NCBI GenBank assembly: GCA_001661515.1
Contig: LUVW01000005.1
Coordinates: forward strand, 334,263-398,262
DNA length: 64,000 nucleotides
Reading direction: 5' to 3'
From: Capniomyces stellatus
Lineage: Eukaryota > Kickxellomycota > Harpellomycetes > Harpellales > Legeriomycetaceae
Shown here one piece after another: positions 25,495 to 39,563 of the stretch. Position numbers and translations under genes: made by a program. The notes under the pieces are model-generated. The model did no database searches, was not told the origin of the DNA, and worked only from the letters and a program-made list of their open reading frames with translations. Each line of letters opens with the position of its first letter. The stretch's first letter is position 1.

Positions 25495-27109
25495 TTAATT
25501 TATATCTACATTGTGTTTTGCATCCAATATATCTCGAACTATATCATTCCAAGGAATGCAAATAAAGTTCAAAAAGCAATGGAGTGCTTCAGGTGGAGGA
25601 GGAGTTTGAACTGTTATCCCAAACCCTTCAGAAATAAAAGGAATAGATATTTTCTGAAGCCATTTGGATATCGAGTGTACCTTTTGCTCAGTGCTCGAAT
25701 CGTTGTGCATCTCCAGAGTATCGATCGTTGGCGAGTAAACTTCCCGCGGAGGCGATTCAGCGTCTCCCGACTTGGTGCCTTTTGTCGCGGATTTGTAGGC
25801 TAAAAAGTTGTCGCTTGCATTGTGTGTGATTTGTCGGATGTTGGCACTTGAGGAATATCGCCTACTGAGGCCTCCCTTGATCAGATTATTGGCATGTGAC
25901 TTTTTGACTAGTCTGTTGTACGGCACATTTTCGGATGGCTTAACGACCAGCTCAATGCATGTGTCGGGGGTGAGCCGGGTTTTTGGGCTTGGTGTATGCG
26001 ACCGCATTGCGCCGAGCTGGCGTAGAGCGGGGTTGGAGTGGGAGTACCTGAGACCCAGTCGATCTTCGTTGCCAAAGACCTCCTCGTTGATCAGAGTGCT
26101 CGAGTAGTTGCTTCCTTTAAGAGCGATTTGCGTCAAGCTTTCAGAATTTGATCCTTTCATTTGAATAAACTCTGTTGTGTATGACATACTTTTAATCCGG
26201 CGAATCACATTCCCATTGTTTTGTTTCTGGGTGTATATCTTCAGCAGTGACTCGTATGAGGCAGCACCCTTAAATAGCAGAATCTTCTTTTCCGACCCAT
26301 GTCCGTCATGAGCCATGGAGTCGTGGTTATTTCCTACCCCCTGACCTCTATGATCAGTGCTGTCCTGGGCAAAAATAGATGCCTTCTTACGCCTCAGCCC
26401 CTTAACTCCATCCGTCCCATTGCCTTCGTCAGCCCCGCCTCTTTTTTGTTTCTTAATGCTTTGCTGGCTTTGTGTTGATATGAACGTCGACAGCTCTATG
26501 GACAGGAATTCGTCTGGCTGCAGCAAAACCTCTTCCAGCATATCCTCGAAATCATCAACCATAAAATATATGAACGGCCATGAACATACGGGTGGCCCAA
26601 CAACACCTTTAGGCCTGTTGACCTGCGGCTTATTTGGCAATGCGTAAACTGGTTTGCTGATTCTTCGTCGCACATAAAACTTGCTGTCTTGGCCTCCCAA
26701 AGCTCCTGACCGCTTCTTGCATATTGTCACCAAAAGCCTACAGGGCATCTGCACTATCAGATTTAAAAACAGCGACTCTTTCCACCTCAGTAAATTTCCA
26801 GGCTCTTGAAACAGTCTTGGTACTGACGGCTTCCTTGTTACATAAACAACATCTTCGCCCTTCCTCTTATTTTCCTGATTCCTAACAAAAAACAACATGT
26901 CGTCGTGCTCTGCCTCAAGGTCCTCAACAAAAAATTGGTAAAACAAACCCATCCACCTATTATTGACATATGCACACACTATATAATAAGTATTTACGCC
27001 CTGGTGTTTAAACTATAAATCATGTTATTCGCTACAGATATGCTCTATTTGTTACTTGCCTATCGTTCTCCTGTTCTTCTGTTGTTTTCTCTGCTACACT
27101 CGCCATCAT
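25495..27109 (-). CDS. DUF2045 / KIAA0930 family protein
   Basis: Homolog of human KIAA0930 (Pfam DUF2045), a family of unknown function. Two exons: 27109-27060 (ATG, 16 codons plus two bases) and 26956-25495, giving about 503 residues. The intron 27059-26957 begins with GCAAGT and ends in AATAATAG. The GC donor is what puts the Trp-Met start of the conserved domain in frame. Recognisable blocks are 'WMGLFYQFFVEDLEAEHDDM' followed by LFFVRN (human: DDMLFYVRR), 'ESLFLNLIVQMPCRLLVTIC', 'WPFIYFMVDDFEDMLEEVLL', 'ILLFKGAASYESLLKIYTQK', 'MSYTTEFIQMKG', 'KKSHANN' and the C-terminal 'CFLNFICIPWNDIVRDILDA'. Ser-rich linkers separate the blocks. The family is common in animals. I know of no S. cerevisiae homolog, which bears on the lineage of this organism. 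No catalytic residues are known for the family. Confidence 0.8.
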
Positions 27110-29431
27110 ACCCTCTTTAGTTGCACCGCTTGGCACTATAGGAAATGCGAGTTTTTCTTGCTGCACTGCATTGAATATTCCATAGATATCACACATTTGT
27201 ACTTCTTGGCTTTTCCTTCTTTCTTTCTTTTAGACGTTTAACCTCTTATATTCCCGCTATTTAACCTACTTTCACAAAAGTACCGAGTTGTGGCTAGTAC
27301 CAAGTACCAGGTCACAAATAGTCCTTTGCTTATTAATCGTCTCCCTTTACCCTGTCAGTAAAGCTCTTGTAAGCGTAGAATGTGTTTATTAGTCCGGGTT
27401 GTTGTTTGCTTTTGAAAAGTTTCTTTGAAGCTGCGTAGTAGTTGCAACGACCTTTAATCCTCGGATTTTGGTAGATATATATGTATATATTCTTTATAGA
27501 GCTTGTTCACTGTGTTCGTTTGGCCTCTAATGGTTTTATAACCCTCATTCCTTTTCTACAACTTCCAAGTAAATTTAAAGCCCTCTGCTGTTTCGACTTT
27601 GTTATTAAAACTAGCTACAAACCTGCCTGCTCTGTCTTTTACTCTGTAGTTGTGGTATTCCTTTAATCGCCTTTTGCGCAAACAAATGGGTGTCGGTGGC
27701 AATTGTGTTGTATTCTAGAAAGCAAAAAGGTCTGCAATTAAAATTAACAAAACAAACCAAAACAAAACAAAATGTTATTTTTTATTTCTTTTTTCTATAA
27801 AAATTAGCTCAAAAGCGACTTGGAGTATTTATATCCAGGACTCGACTTTATTTACTCTTGCTTTATTTATAGCTGTGGTTTAGATGTCTGAATAATTGGT
27901 ATTTATGGATTGAAATTAAATCATTAAATCTGAATCGAATTTATTAGTAAACTAATTACACAAAAAGCTGGAAAAAGATCCCCCACTTCATCGCACTATT
28001 TAATTTTATCTAAAACCTGTTCATTCGTTTTTTTTTTACTTTGCAGTGAGTTGTTTTTTTCTTTATTTAAACCTTACTAATCATGCATTTTATTTCGCAC
28101 TCTTTTATCATTACCACAATCATTTTATCTAATATTTTTTCCAGCTGAAATTCCCCATCTTTATCTCTCAATAAACAAAAGAATAATTCCCTTTCTTTTT
28201 GGCTCCTCAATTTTAAATGCAGTCACATAGTTGAGTATTTGTTTTTAACAAAATTAGTCACTGCTACTACAATAAAAAAAGGGCCACTGTTACATTGTTG
28301 CAGATTGGAAGAAAAAGTACATAATGTAAATATTAACACAAGTACAAATGATAAAAGCTATAAAAAAACACTTTTGTACTTAACTATTGAATTTTCCTGA
28401 ATGGTTATTTTTTTCTTTTGCTACTTTGTTTGTACACTTGTCTTTGACCTTTGTCTTTATAAAGATGTTAAATAATGTACTGAAATTAGCGAATAATATT
28501 TTTGTCATACTCTAAGCAGGGTGATAAATAACACGCTATCCCATCTTTTGCAAACCAAGTTTCTATTCGGTACATTCCCTTTGCCAACTTTTCATTTTTA
28601 TTTTCTAAACCCACCATATTTCCAATATTAGCTATTGTGTTTTTTTGGGTATAACTGGATTATCTGTTGATAAACGACATTACCTTTCTCTCCAATCCCT
28701 TTTCTACCTCTCCTAATTCTGCTCTTGTTTCCATCATTTTTATTTTCCACCCCCCCCCCCCTCATCTTTACTCTTCAAGTCAATCAAATCTTTATGTTTC
28801 AATTCGCTAAACTTCTCCCACCTTCTTTGGAGCTTATAAAAACTACATACATTTACCATCACCAAATCGCTTTCACCAACCCCTCACCCTCCATTAGCAA
28901 TACAACATCCATCCTTTGCAGTAGTGGCCACTGTCTACCCATTCTGCAGTTAATTTTCTTTTCTCTCTTCCGCCTACCGCCTACAACATACCAACCTTAC
29001 CAAACAAAAATCAAATGCATCTCACATATCATGTAGCCCACCTTCTTACAACCTCAACCGCATCAGTTACAAAACGTTTTTGTTGGTTTTTTTTTCTTTT
29101 CTTTTTCAACCCAGCTTATTTTTGTTTTTTTTATTGAAAACCCAGCTTATTTTTGAAAGTTATAGCAGTTCTTTTTATTTAAAAAAAAGGCTCACTTTCA
29201 ACATCTCTTTATGTGATACTTTATCGTTGCTGTGTGACATTTTTATGATTAGACTGGATACAATTGCTTCAAAAGTAACAACTCGACGTCATTGTTAAGT
29301 AAATTTATTCATTGATATGCTTTGAATGCTGCTTACTCATCAATCTAAATTCTTTGGATTAAAATGTTGGCCTTCAGTTTAAATTTATGCCGAATTTTTA
29401 TTGTTTTACTCCTTTTTTTTTTGCAAGAGAT
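27110..29431. other. Gene-poor AT-rich region
   Basis: 2.3 kb upstream of the DUF2045 gene. It holds T-rich DNA, a C12 run at 28750-28761 and a pyrimidine-rich stretch around 28690-29000. No exon with a recognisable protein segment was found on either strand. Confidence 0.45.
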
Positions 29432-29628
29432 TTAGGCCGACTTATAACGCCTTTCTACAGGCCCACAAATTCAAAGCAGTTACAACATATCGCTTATTAT
29501 TGGTCAAATCATCTTTAACTTTGAAGAGCACACCGCATGAGGCTATTTGCCGGAACTTGCACATTGCTATAAAAATCCGGATTCTGAGCGTTCGAATATT
29601 TGAACAAGTCCAGCCTGCTTGACTCCAT
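29432..29628 (-). CDS. Candidate two-exon micro-gene (43 residues), unidentified
   Basis: I do not recognise the product. On the minus strand an ATG at 29628 opens a 36-codon exon to 29520. A donor-like GTTAAA, a 65-nt intron with a plausible branch site (TGTAACTGC) and an acceptor TGTAG lead to a short second exon, 29454-29432, ending KRRYKSA-stop. The peptide begins 'MESSRLDLFKYSNAQNPDFY'. It has no Cys pairs and no hydrophobic helix, and is hydrophilic with a basic tail. The island is richer in G+C than its flanks. The donor is weak, so the gene may instead continue into exons I cannot see, and the other strand also has an open frame (29401-29622). Confidence 0.3.
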
Positions 29629-30816
29629 TTTCCAAAAACAATTCCCTCAGTTTCCAATTGTTTCAAATTTACTAGTCGCATGTTGAACACACTCTACAAT
29701 GATAAAACAATCAATTTCTTTAATATTGCAACATAGAAATATTGAGATACTACAATATGTCTGTGTATTTACATTATAGGGGATTTGTTTGCCCAACTAA
29801 GCTTACTATTTGCAGCAAGAACATGAGTGATTTTTTGCGTGCGGAAGAACGGGTGTTGATAAGCCAGAAGAAAAAAAAATGGGAGAAAAGAAAGCAAATC
29901 CTCCATATCTATTTTTAGAAATTATAACATTATTACTAAGCAGAAAGATGAGGCATTGCGCCGTTGACCTTTTATCAAATCCTATCGGCATCAAGGCGAA
30001 ATACCGAGTAAATCAAAATATTCTAGTTCCAATCAGCCCGTTTTTAAAACCGCCAATAAGACTGAAATGGATTCATCAAAAAAATGTATAGTCGAGTTCT
30101 AATCCTGACCAATTTTGGTGATTAAAAGATACTTGATATAACAAAGCTTTTGACTACACACACACACACACACACAAATACACAAATACACATACATACA
30201 CACACATACACGTACATACACACATATATACGTACATACTCACACACTCACACCATAGTATAGTTGTGTTTTAGCTCATAGTATCACAACACTTTTGCAA
30301 AGTCTCATTAATGGTATGGGACACTGCCTAAGCATGGAGTCCAACATTGGAACAATATACTCTTAAACAATACACAGTAGCGTCTGTCTATGAGTTAAAT
30401 GGTAAAGTGCAATATACTTTTGTTGACGCTTGGACCAAACCGGTTGTGCCGGTTATGTTTCTATCAGTGGTTTTGGAGCAGTATTAAGCCTCAGTTTAGA
30501 ATTTCAGTAGGTCTTGAATTATTGTGCGGTCGTATTTAAAAATGATAAGTGTTACTGGAAAATATTCCCTGTTTTGTTTGTTTATTGGCTCAATCAACTA
30601 GTGGAGGGTATAAAGCTAAAATTGAAAATAAAACCACCCAATTACAGAACAGCACAACCAACTATATCTTACCTGGAAACTACACCACACCACACTACAC
30701 TGGAAAAATAAATCAAGACAGTTATTAAAATAGTAGACCAAAGTGAATGTCTCTTGTTTTGACTTCTTGCGTTATTATATCATAATTGAGCAATTCACTC
30801 TAAGAAATCAGACAGG
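29629..30816. other. Intergenic with CA-rich satellite
   Basis: 1.2 kb ahead of the dynein light chain gene. Apart from the CA-rich tract at 30155-30253, it has a 70-codon open frame from ATG 29879 (+) that is not recognised and that I do not support as a gene. Confidence 0.4.
30155..30253. repeat. (CA)n-rich microsatellite
   Basis: Starts as pure CA dinucleotides and degenerates into ACAT, ACGT and ACTC variants over roughly 100 bp. Intergenic. Confidence 0.85.
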
Positions 30817-31609
30817 ATGGAGGAGCAGGCCTACAAGTATCTAAAATCAGCAAGTAAATTTAAATTATTTCGATTATGTCCGATGCCCAACACCAAACAC
30901 TGAATTAACTTCAATAATCCCAGTAATGCTTTTCATTTGTAACTTTGGATTCCTTTTAATCCGTCCTGGCCGTAAACGGATCCAGGGGAAAAACAGCACT
31001 TGTGTGTATACACGTCGCACAGCAGCATTAAATGAATTATTTCACCGCGATTAACGATACTCTTCGATCCTGCTTTTGGTTCTTTTATAGGCGGTCGAGT
31101 TGGCGGTAGGCGATGGTGTTTATAGGTATAAAAAGCTAAATGAAATCCATAAGGACGTTTTAGATTATAGCTTGAAAAAGCTCATTGCTCACCAAAAGCA
31201 ATACAAATATATTGGTACGTGTTCCTTGATTAATTTCCGCATTATTTACACCTTGTCTACGTTTGATGTTTAATCCCGCTTCTTACAAATGCACTTTTTT
31301 ATATTTCCCAACAATAAGCCATAATCAACAGCAAAAATAATAAGGCTGTGTTTAACTGTATCTCACTTTAGTTACATGTAGTATACTTCAAATTTCACAC
31401 AAGGGCTATCACATTGCATCCTCCTTACATTGGGATCCGAAAACTGACGGTAATACAATATTTATAAATACAAATGTATAAGCGTACTTTTAGACTATTA
31501 TGTATACTCATGTATCCGTGTAATCGAAATTTCAATAGGCATGACCAAGTATGAGCATATAACACCGTCTCAAGTTATAGTTGTAACTGCATATTGGTTT
31601 TTACAGTAA
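30817..31609 (+). CDS. DYNLT1: Tctex-type dynein light chain
   Basis: Light chain of cytoplasmic dynein that binds the intermediate chain and cargo adaptors. Four exons were assembled by eye: 30817-30849, 31091-31214, 31372-31449 and 31539-31609, giving 101 residues (family usually about 110). Family features are the N-terminal helix 'KSAVELAVGDGVYRYKKLN', the signature strand 'YKYIVTCSILQ' (animal DYNLT1: KYIVTCVIMQ), then 'GYHIASSLHWD' (animal: GLHTASSCFWD) and the final strand 'VIVVTAYWFLQ'. Introns 2 and 3 are GT-AG (GTACGT, GTAATA; acceptors TTTAG, AATAG). Intron 1 only gives the right frame if it starts at 30850 with GCAAGT, a GC-AG intron; the overlapping GTAAAT donor at 30854 would shift the frame. 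The gene lies head-to-tail with RVB1, 1 kb downstream. S. cerevisiae lacks this light chain; S. pombe has one. Confidence 0.85.
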
Positions 31610-34543
<2,934 letters not shown>

Positions 34544-34907
34544 GATCCAACTGTTATTATTGTTATCTTTATTCTCTTTTGAAATAATACCAGTTCGAGT
34601 AACACTAGCTTTTCTTATTTACCTAAACCGTCTTTATTCATACTCTCTCCTATTTTTTTATTGAAATTCTCTATCTCTTTTTTTTATTACTTGAAAAAAA
34701 TATATATAACACTTTGTTATTGTTGTCAATACTATTGTTGTTTTTATTTCTCTTTACACTTTATTTTCTCTGTTTTGGTTGTTTCTGCTTGACTATAAAA
34801 AAAAGGTAAATGTAAAAAATAAAATAAAGAAAAGAAAAGAAGAAAAGAAGAAAAATGATCACCTCCCCCCCCCTTTTTTTATCGCACTGTTAGCACTGTT
34901 AATCCTG
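34544..34907. other. Shared 3' region of convergent genes
   Basis: 364 bp between the stop codons of RVB1 (+) and the MAPR gene (-). T-rich downstream of RVB1, with a C9 run followed by T7 at 34865-34880. No gene was seen. Confidence 0.5.
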
Positions 34908-35723
34908 CTAATGTGGTTTGGGCTTTGCCTCCTCGCACGTTGGTGGAATTTCAGAGTTTTCATCAATAGGTTTATGCAAAACTCTGCCAACCTTCGTGTA
35001 CCTTTGATGTTCTCTGAAAAACCGTTTCCATCCATCCAGGTTTTTCTCCTCCTCAGCCGTCAGACCACGTTTATCGTGTGTCAAATGGTCAATTCGTGAT
35101 AAGCAGTTCGTAGCAAATGCGCGTGCCGAGTCTTTCCCTGCAAAGATACCGTAGCTTGCTCCCTTTCCATACCATTGGGCACCCAAACTAACGTCGTAAA
35201 TATCTCCATCTATCGCAATGTATAAAGGAACATCTTTGTCCGTTCCATCATATTTTGCAAGATCCTCGATACTCAGCTCTATTTCCTTTCTCTACTCGCA
35301 TCAATTCCCATTTTTCCATTTTTAAGCCAAATTAAACACAAGTAAACACAGGGTTAGTTCAACTACTTCAACTGAAATGCAGCCATTTTTGTCGGATTTC
35401 TATTGACGCTTTTGCTACAGGGAGCGCCACTAATCCTAAAAAGTAAACCAAATAGCACTTACCGGTATGTAATTTCTCCAATTCGTGTATCGGCTCTCGT
35501 ATCCCCAAAGCATGGTTTCTGTCAGTAGGTACGATGTCGTTGAGCTAATCAGCAGTACACTGAAAATCGATTTGAGAACTAGACCAAAAATAACAGTGCT
35601 TTTGCTTATGTTTAAAGATTCCGCTTTACTTTGTCTTCTGTTTTTTGAGTCTATGTTTGCTTTTGTGTCATCTTCAACAGAATTTTCGCTATTTCTAGAC
35701 CTATTTACTTTGCTTACTGTCAT
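34908..35723 (-). CDS. Membrane-anchored cytochrome-b5-like heme protein (MAPR family)
   Basis: MAPR proteins (PGRMC1, neudesin, yeast Dap1) bind heme through a cytochrome-b5-like fold and support sterol-synthesis P450 enzymes in the ER. Two exons: 35723-35463 (ATG, 87 codons) and 35291-34908, with intron donor CCG|GTAAGT and acceptor GAGTAG, give 214 residues. The N-terminal 40 residues are polar, followed by one membrane helix at about 44-65 ('VIFGLVLKSIFSVLLISSTT'). A conserved linker 'WGYESRYTNWRNYIP' leads into the domain: 'FSIEDLAKYDG'-type start (here 'LSIEDLAKYDGTD'), 'VPLYIAIDGDIYDVS', then 'GKGASYGIFAGKDSARAF', which keeps the heme-ligand Tyr position of PGRMC1 (PYGVFAG). The architecture matches the larger fungal MAPR proteins more than the short Dap1. 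The tail is polar and Pro/Lys-rich. Confidence 0.85.
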
Positions 35724-36295
35724 TTTAAACCAACTTCCTGTTTTGATTTGGTTTATGTGTATTATGCTTGAACTTTTTTACTTTTCTATTTTTTGCTGCC
35801 GCTTCTCTCCTTTCCTTTTTTTTTTGCTACTATACAAGTGTTGATATATGTTTATATGTGTACACCGTGCTTCAACAAGGTCAAATTTGTGTTTGGAAAT
35901 GAAATGAATAGGTATTGAGTAAAGCTATAACTGTCTGTTCATATTAAACAGAAAAACAAGCTTTACAATATTATTCATTTCGTTGTTTTTTTTTTCCTTT
36001 TTGCAAAAATAATTATTCGTTTTCTTTTGTAATATTTGACAAACAATCACCGTCTAAAACTACGTTATATTGTCTATTTATTATTGATAAACACACAATT
36101 TGATTGTTGATATATCTAAAGCAACTAGACAAGGCAAACTGACGATTAGTAACAACGCAAACGCCTATAAAGTCAGCCATTCATAAGATTACTGCACCTC
36201 AACTGCTCTAAAATCGTTTACACACCCACAGCCTCAAATATCTGTAAACTAAAGCTGCTAGAACTTTTTGAAATATACGTTGCCATGGAAGAATC
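35724..36295. other. Intergenic between divergent genes
   Basis: 572 bp upstream of both the MAPR gene (-) and the putative exon at 36296 (+), so it probably holds both promoters. No specific element was recognised. Confidence 0.45.
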
Positions 36296-36541
36296 ATGGT
36301 GATTTTAGCTTACTTCCTTTTGTTGGTGTTTTCAAGTTTTATCAGCCGAGATACCATTACGGGAGTTCTGTGCAAATGGTCACTATACCAGAATAAAGGC
36401 TTCAATCCCAAGCTGAGCAACACTATATTTGGGTTTCAGTGTGGCAAGTCTAGCGTAGATGGCCTAGGTATTGCTGCAACCTTTTCAAATGCTCTAGTTT
36501 TAAATAAAACAAAAAAAAAATCACACCCTCTTACAAAGTTG
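36296..36541 (+). CDS. Putative first exon of a secreted/membrane protein
   Basis: I do not recognise the family. ATG 36296 opens 82 codons ending at a consensus donor (TTG|GTAAGT). The first 18 residues ('MVILAYFLLLVFSSFISR') look like a signal peptide. The rest is polar with two Cys ('TGVLCKWSLY', 'GFQCGKSSVDG'). A run of ten A near the 3' end makes the reading frame of the last codons uncertain. Downstream, exon-like pieces occur at about 36711-36810 and 36852-36940 (the latter, after acceptor GCTTTAG, contains 'NKSDYNFYINCQTAQ'), and a final frame with a membrane helix lies at 37207-37548. They may form one single-pass receptor-like gene, but I could not join them with consistent phases. 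Confidence 0.35.
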
Positions 36542-37206
36542 GTAAGTTACACTTGACGAGTATAATTAAATCTGATGGAATTTGCACATGGAAGTAACAA
36601 TATTGTGTTAATGTTTGTTGATGGTTATATCACACGTGGTGTCGATTAACTGACAAGTCCAGGTACATATAAGAATCAGAATCAACAACTAGTACTGAAT
36701 TTTTAGTGGACTTGAAGTATATTAAAAACTGCTCATTCACCAGTACCCAGTATAAATGTGGGATATTTCTTTTGGTGCTGGAATTGGGTTCTTGTAGCGC
36801 GTATATTCCTGGGGACTAGACCACTTTCTGGCAGAGTAATTGCTTTAGAGAATAACGTTGGATAGCAACGGAATACACTTCAAACCTAACAAATCAGACT
36901 ATAACTTTTATATTAATTGCCAAACTGCTCAAAAACTCTAGAGCGCAAATAAAAGGCAACGTGTAATGTCATGCTTTTTCTTTGTTAAAAAGAGCTGATG
37001 CTTTTATTTGCATATATATACATCGCCATACAGATGTTGGGATGCAAAAAATAATACAGAGTAAAAGTCGAGTTATAGAGATTACAAAAGCAAATAAACT
37101 TTTTTGCCTTAATTTGGAAATTACGTTTGTAGATTGTTTTAAAACAAAACGTTCCTTCTGAACTATATATCTTATCACCTCTAGTAATAGCAAAGCATAA
37201 CCAAGA
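36542..37206. other. Unresolved region, possible introns and exons
   Basis: Lies between the signal-peptide exon and the membrane-tail frame. Contains two short plus-strand open stretches after acceptor-like TAGs (near 36710 and 36851) with Cys and Tyr-rich peptides. The minus strand is also open from 37427 to 36969. No consistent gene model was obtained. Confidence 0.3.
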
Positions 37207-37548
37207 ATGACGATCGAGGGAACAAGCACAAGAAAAATTAGGTTCAGACCTAGCATGGGAAAGAAGTCGCCAGCCAAGTCGAGCTGCTGTGATGGTCCTG
37301 AACACAAACATTCCGGCTCCAGGCCATCAAATTCGCAATCGTTAAAGGATAAGCGTAGCTGGGTTCTTGAGCAGAAAAGAATGGATATCAACGACGGATA
37401 CGTTGAAGAGTTGGAATATGATCCCAAGAAACTAAGTGTAAACCAGAGACGGGTACTGATTCTTGTTTTGTTGATTTTTGTTGCTGAGGCCTTGTATGAA
37501 TTTGTTTATCCTATAGTCATGATGATACTAGGCAAAAGAAATTATTGA
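37207..37548 (+). CDS. Tail-anchored membrane protein or terminal exon, unidentified
   Basis: I do not recognise the family. The 113-codon frame from ATG 37207 has a basic, Ser/Lys-rich first half ('MGKKSPAKSSCCDGPEHKH'), a polar middle ('VEELEYDPKKLSVNQRR') and a hydrophobic C-terminal helix at about 82-108 ('VLILVLLIFVAEALYEFVYP'), then GKRNY-stop. Codon choice looks coding on this strand. The minus strand carries a 152-codon open frame over 37427-36969 that also predicts a membrane helix, so the strand is not certain. It could be an independent tail-anchored protein or the last exon of the gene starting at 36296. Confidence 0.4.
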   Translation: MTIEGTSTRKIRFRPSMGKKSPAKSSCCDGPEHKHSGSRPSNSQSLKDKRSWVLEQKRMDINDGYVEELEYDPKKLSVNQRRVLILVLLIFVAEALYEFVYPIVMMILGKRNY

Positions 37549-39063
37549 GCGTATACTGCCATCACCATTGACCATCGGTTTTGCCTCTTTGTTTGAAGAG
37601 TTTTCTTTGTGGGCTTTTACTTTATCCTTAGCTTTGTCTAATTTCCTTTAATCTGATATTAGCTTTTTTTAATTTTTTTTTGTTAAAGCATATATGTTGT
37701 ATATTTAACCAAACATAGTGGTAATAAATGATACAAAACTACAATTACAAACATGGCGACTAGGTGACCCGCAAGTTTATTATGGAATTAAAACCAACTG
37801 TGTTTTTAAAATAAAGAGGGTTGTTGAGGCCAAGTAAAGCATGTCGTAGAGGTCAAGTAAAATATTATATTTTTGGTAACAGTGTCGGCTTTGATGGTCA
37901 AATCATATATTAAAGAGCGTTAATTAGACAAATTGTGTCAGCTGTTTTTTCTTCCACCGATTATTCCATAGTTAACTGTTTTAGATCTCTGCATATATTT
38001 GTGGTATGTCGATTCATTTGTCAAATACAAAGATTTTCGAATATTATTCTTCAATGTATGTATTTTAGCACAGGGTCTTGCTTAACGGCGTCCACATTGC
38101 CTGAAGTTTGTTTTAGGGTCATAGATTTCTTGGGAATGAATTCTGAGGGGTTGGTTATGACTTGTGACAGATCATAATATATGCTGGTATAGTGATACTC
38201 GAGGGTATGCCACTTTAGTCACAAATACACTTTGGATAGCTACAGTAGTCGCTCAAAGTGATGTTTTTTTCTATGTTTTTCTTTAAATACAAAGGAAAAG
38301 TAAACTGTAAGAGCACATAAACGTGCTCGAACGAGTTAAACTTTGAGAATTTGATATTTGGAGCTAGCTAACAAGTCATTTATTTGCTGGTTTGTGTTAT
38401 AGAATTTTTTTTTTTTTGTGGAGTTAAAGCGTGATTTGTCAAAATATATTAGAATTAGTATTAGTATTAATAAAGAAAAGCTGAATGGGGTTTACAAATG
38501 TTTCATAGGCTGGCATATAATGTGTACAAGAGAGTCAGGAATGATTATAGAATAAAAGGTTGGAACAGCAAAAAAAAAAAAGATATAAAATGAAAAGTCA
38601 AGAGTGGGTCCGGCTTATTCACGAAATGCATGAGCTAAGGAATTCTTGAGTTTTATGCTTGTACTTTTAAGACTTTGAGGATTTTTTTTACCGACTTTGT
38701 GGCAGATCCTGGTAAACAGCTTCTGAAAGTTCGATGCTGTACAAGCTACCTCTCTGCCATGCTGCAAATAGAAAAGAGAAATATGAAGAATGAAGTTGAC
38801 TTTGCACTCTTGTATAGTCTACACATTTAATAGTAGTGATAAACACGAATATCGCGAAACAAAATGAATAAAAATAAAAGTCCAAGATGAAGTTTAAAAT
38901 CTGAGCCAATAAATTGAACAGGTTCTATTATGAAAAAAAAGAATTGTAATCACAAAGCAATGGCTTTAATAGAAAAGTAAAAAGTGGTATTGGGGTTCGA
39001 GCTTGCTTTGGGCTATTTTTGGTTCGTTAACCTGCAAGACTTTCTATAGTTTTTTTTACTTTA

Positions 39064-39148
39064 GCTTTTCTTTTCCTATAACTTTTCTTTTCCTATAACT
39101 TTTCTTTTCCTATAACTTTTCTTTTTCTATAACCTTTCTTTTTCTATA
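39064..39148. repeat. 17-bp tandem repeat, five copies
   Basis: Five head-to-tail copies of a pyrimidine-rich unit (ACTTTTCTTTTCCTATA and near variants), each exactly 17 bp with one or two substitutions. Intergenic. The T/C bias lies entirely on one strand. Confidence 0.85.
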
Positions 39149-39563
39149 GCTTTTTTTTTCTTTCAGTGATTACACGATTTTTATTCGCTTGCAGAAACTA
39201 AACTGAATTCTGCAAACTCATTATTCTGTTTAGCTATTATCATTTGTTTATAAGCTTTCAACTTTTAGAATGACTGAATTGGTCTGCTTTGAAATATCTA
39301 AAATTGACCATTTATTGATCCACTTGACTCAATATTGTCTTTTTTATATGGAGTTTATTTTAGCTTGGATAAGAAACATAAACAAGGAATTAAAATGGTA
39401 CATATTAAATCTAAAAATGGTCTATTGGCCAACTCTAGCTGACGAATCAACAAAACGGGGTTTTTTTTCAGAGATTACTCTTTTTTCACTTTTTTTATTC
39501 TTTTTTCACGTATTTTTTTCCCAATTCAATTCATGTTTGAATTTTTAATAAAGTCAATTATAA

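Noticed and set aside
29879..30091. 70-codon open frame
   Set aside because: Unremarkable composition and no homology recognised. This length is expected by chance in a few places of the window.
36969..37427. 152-codon minus-strand frame with a predicted membrane helix
   Set aside because: It overlaps the plus-strand frame 37207-37548, whose codon use looks more natural. The minus frame lacks an upstream exon or recognisable domain, and is kept only as an alternative.
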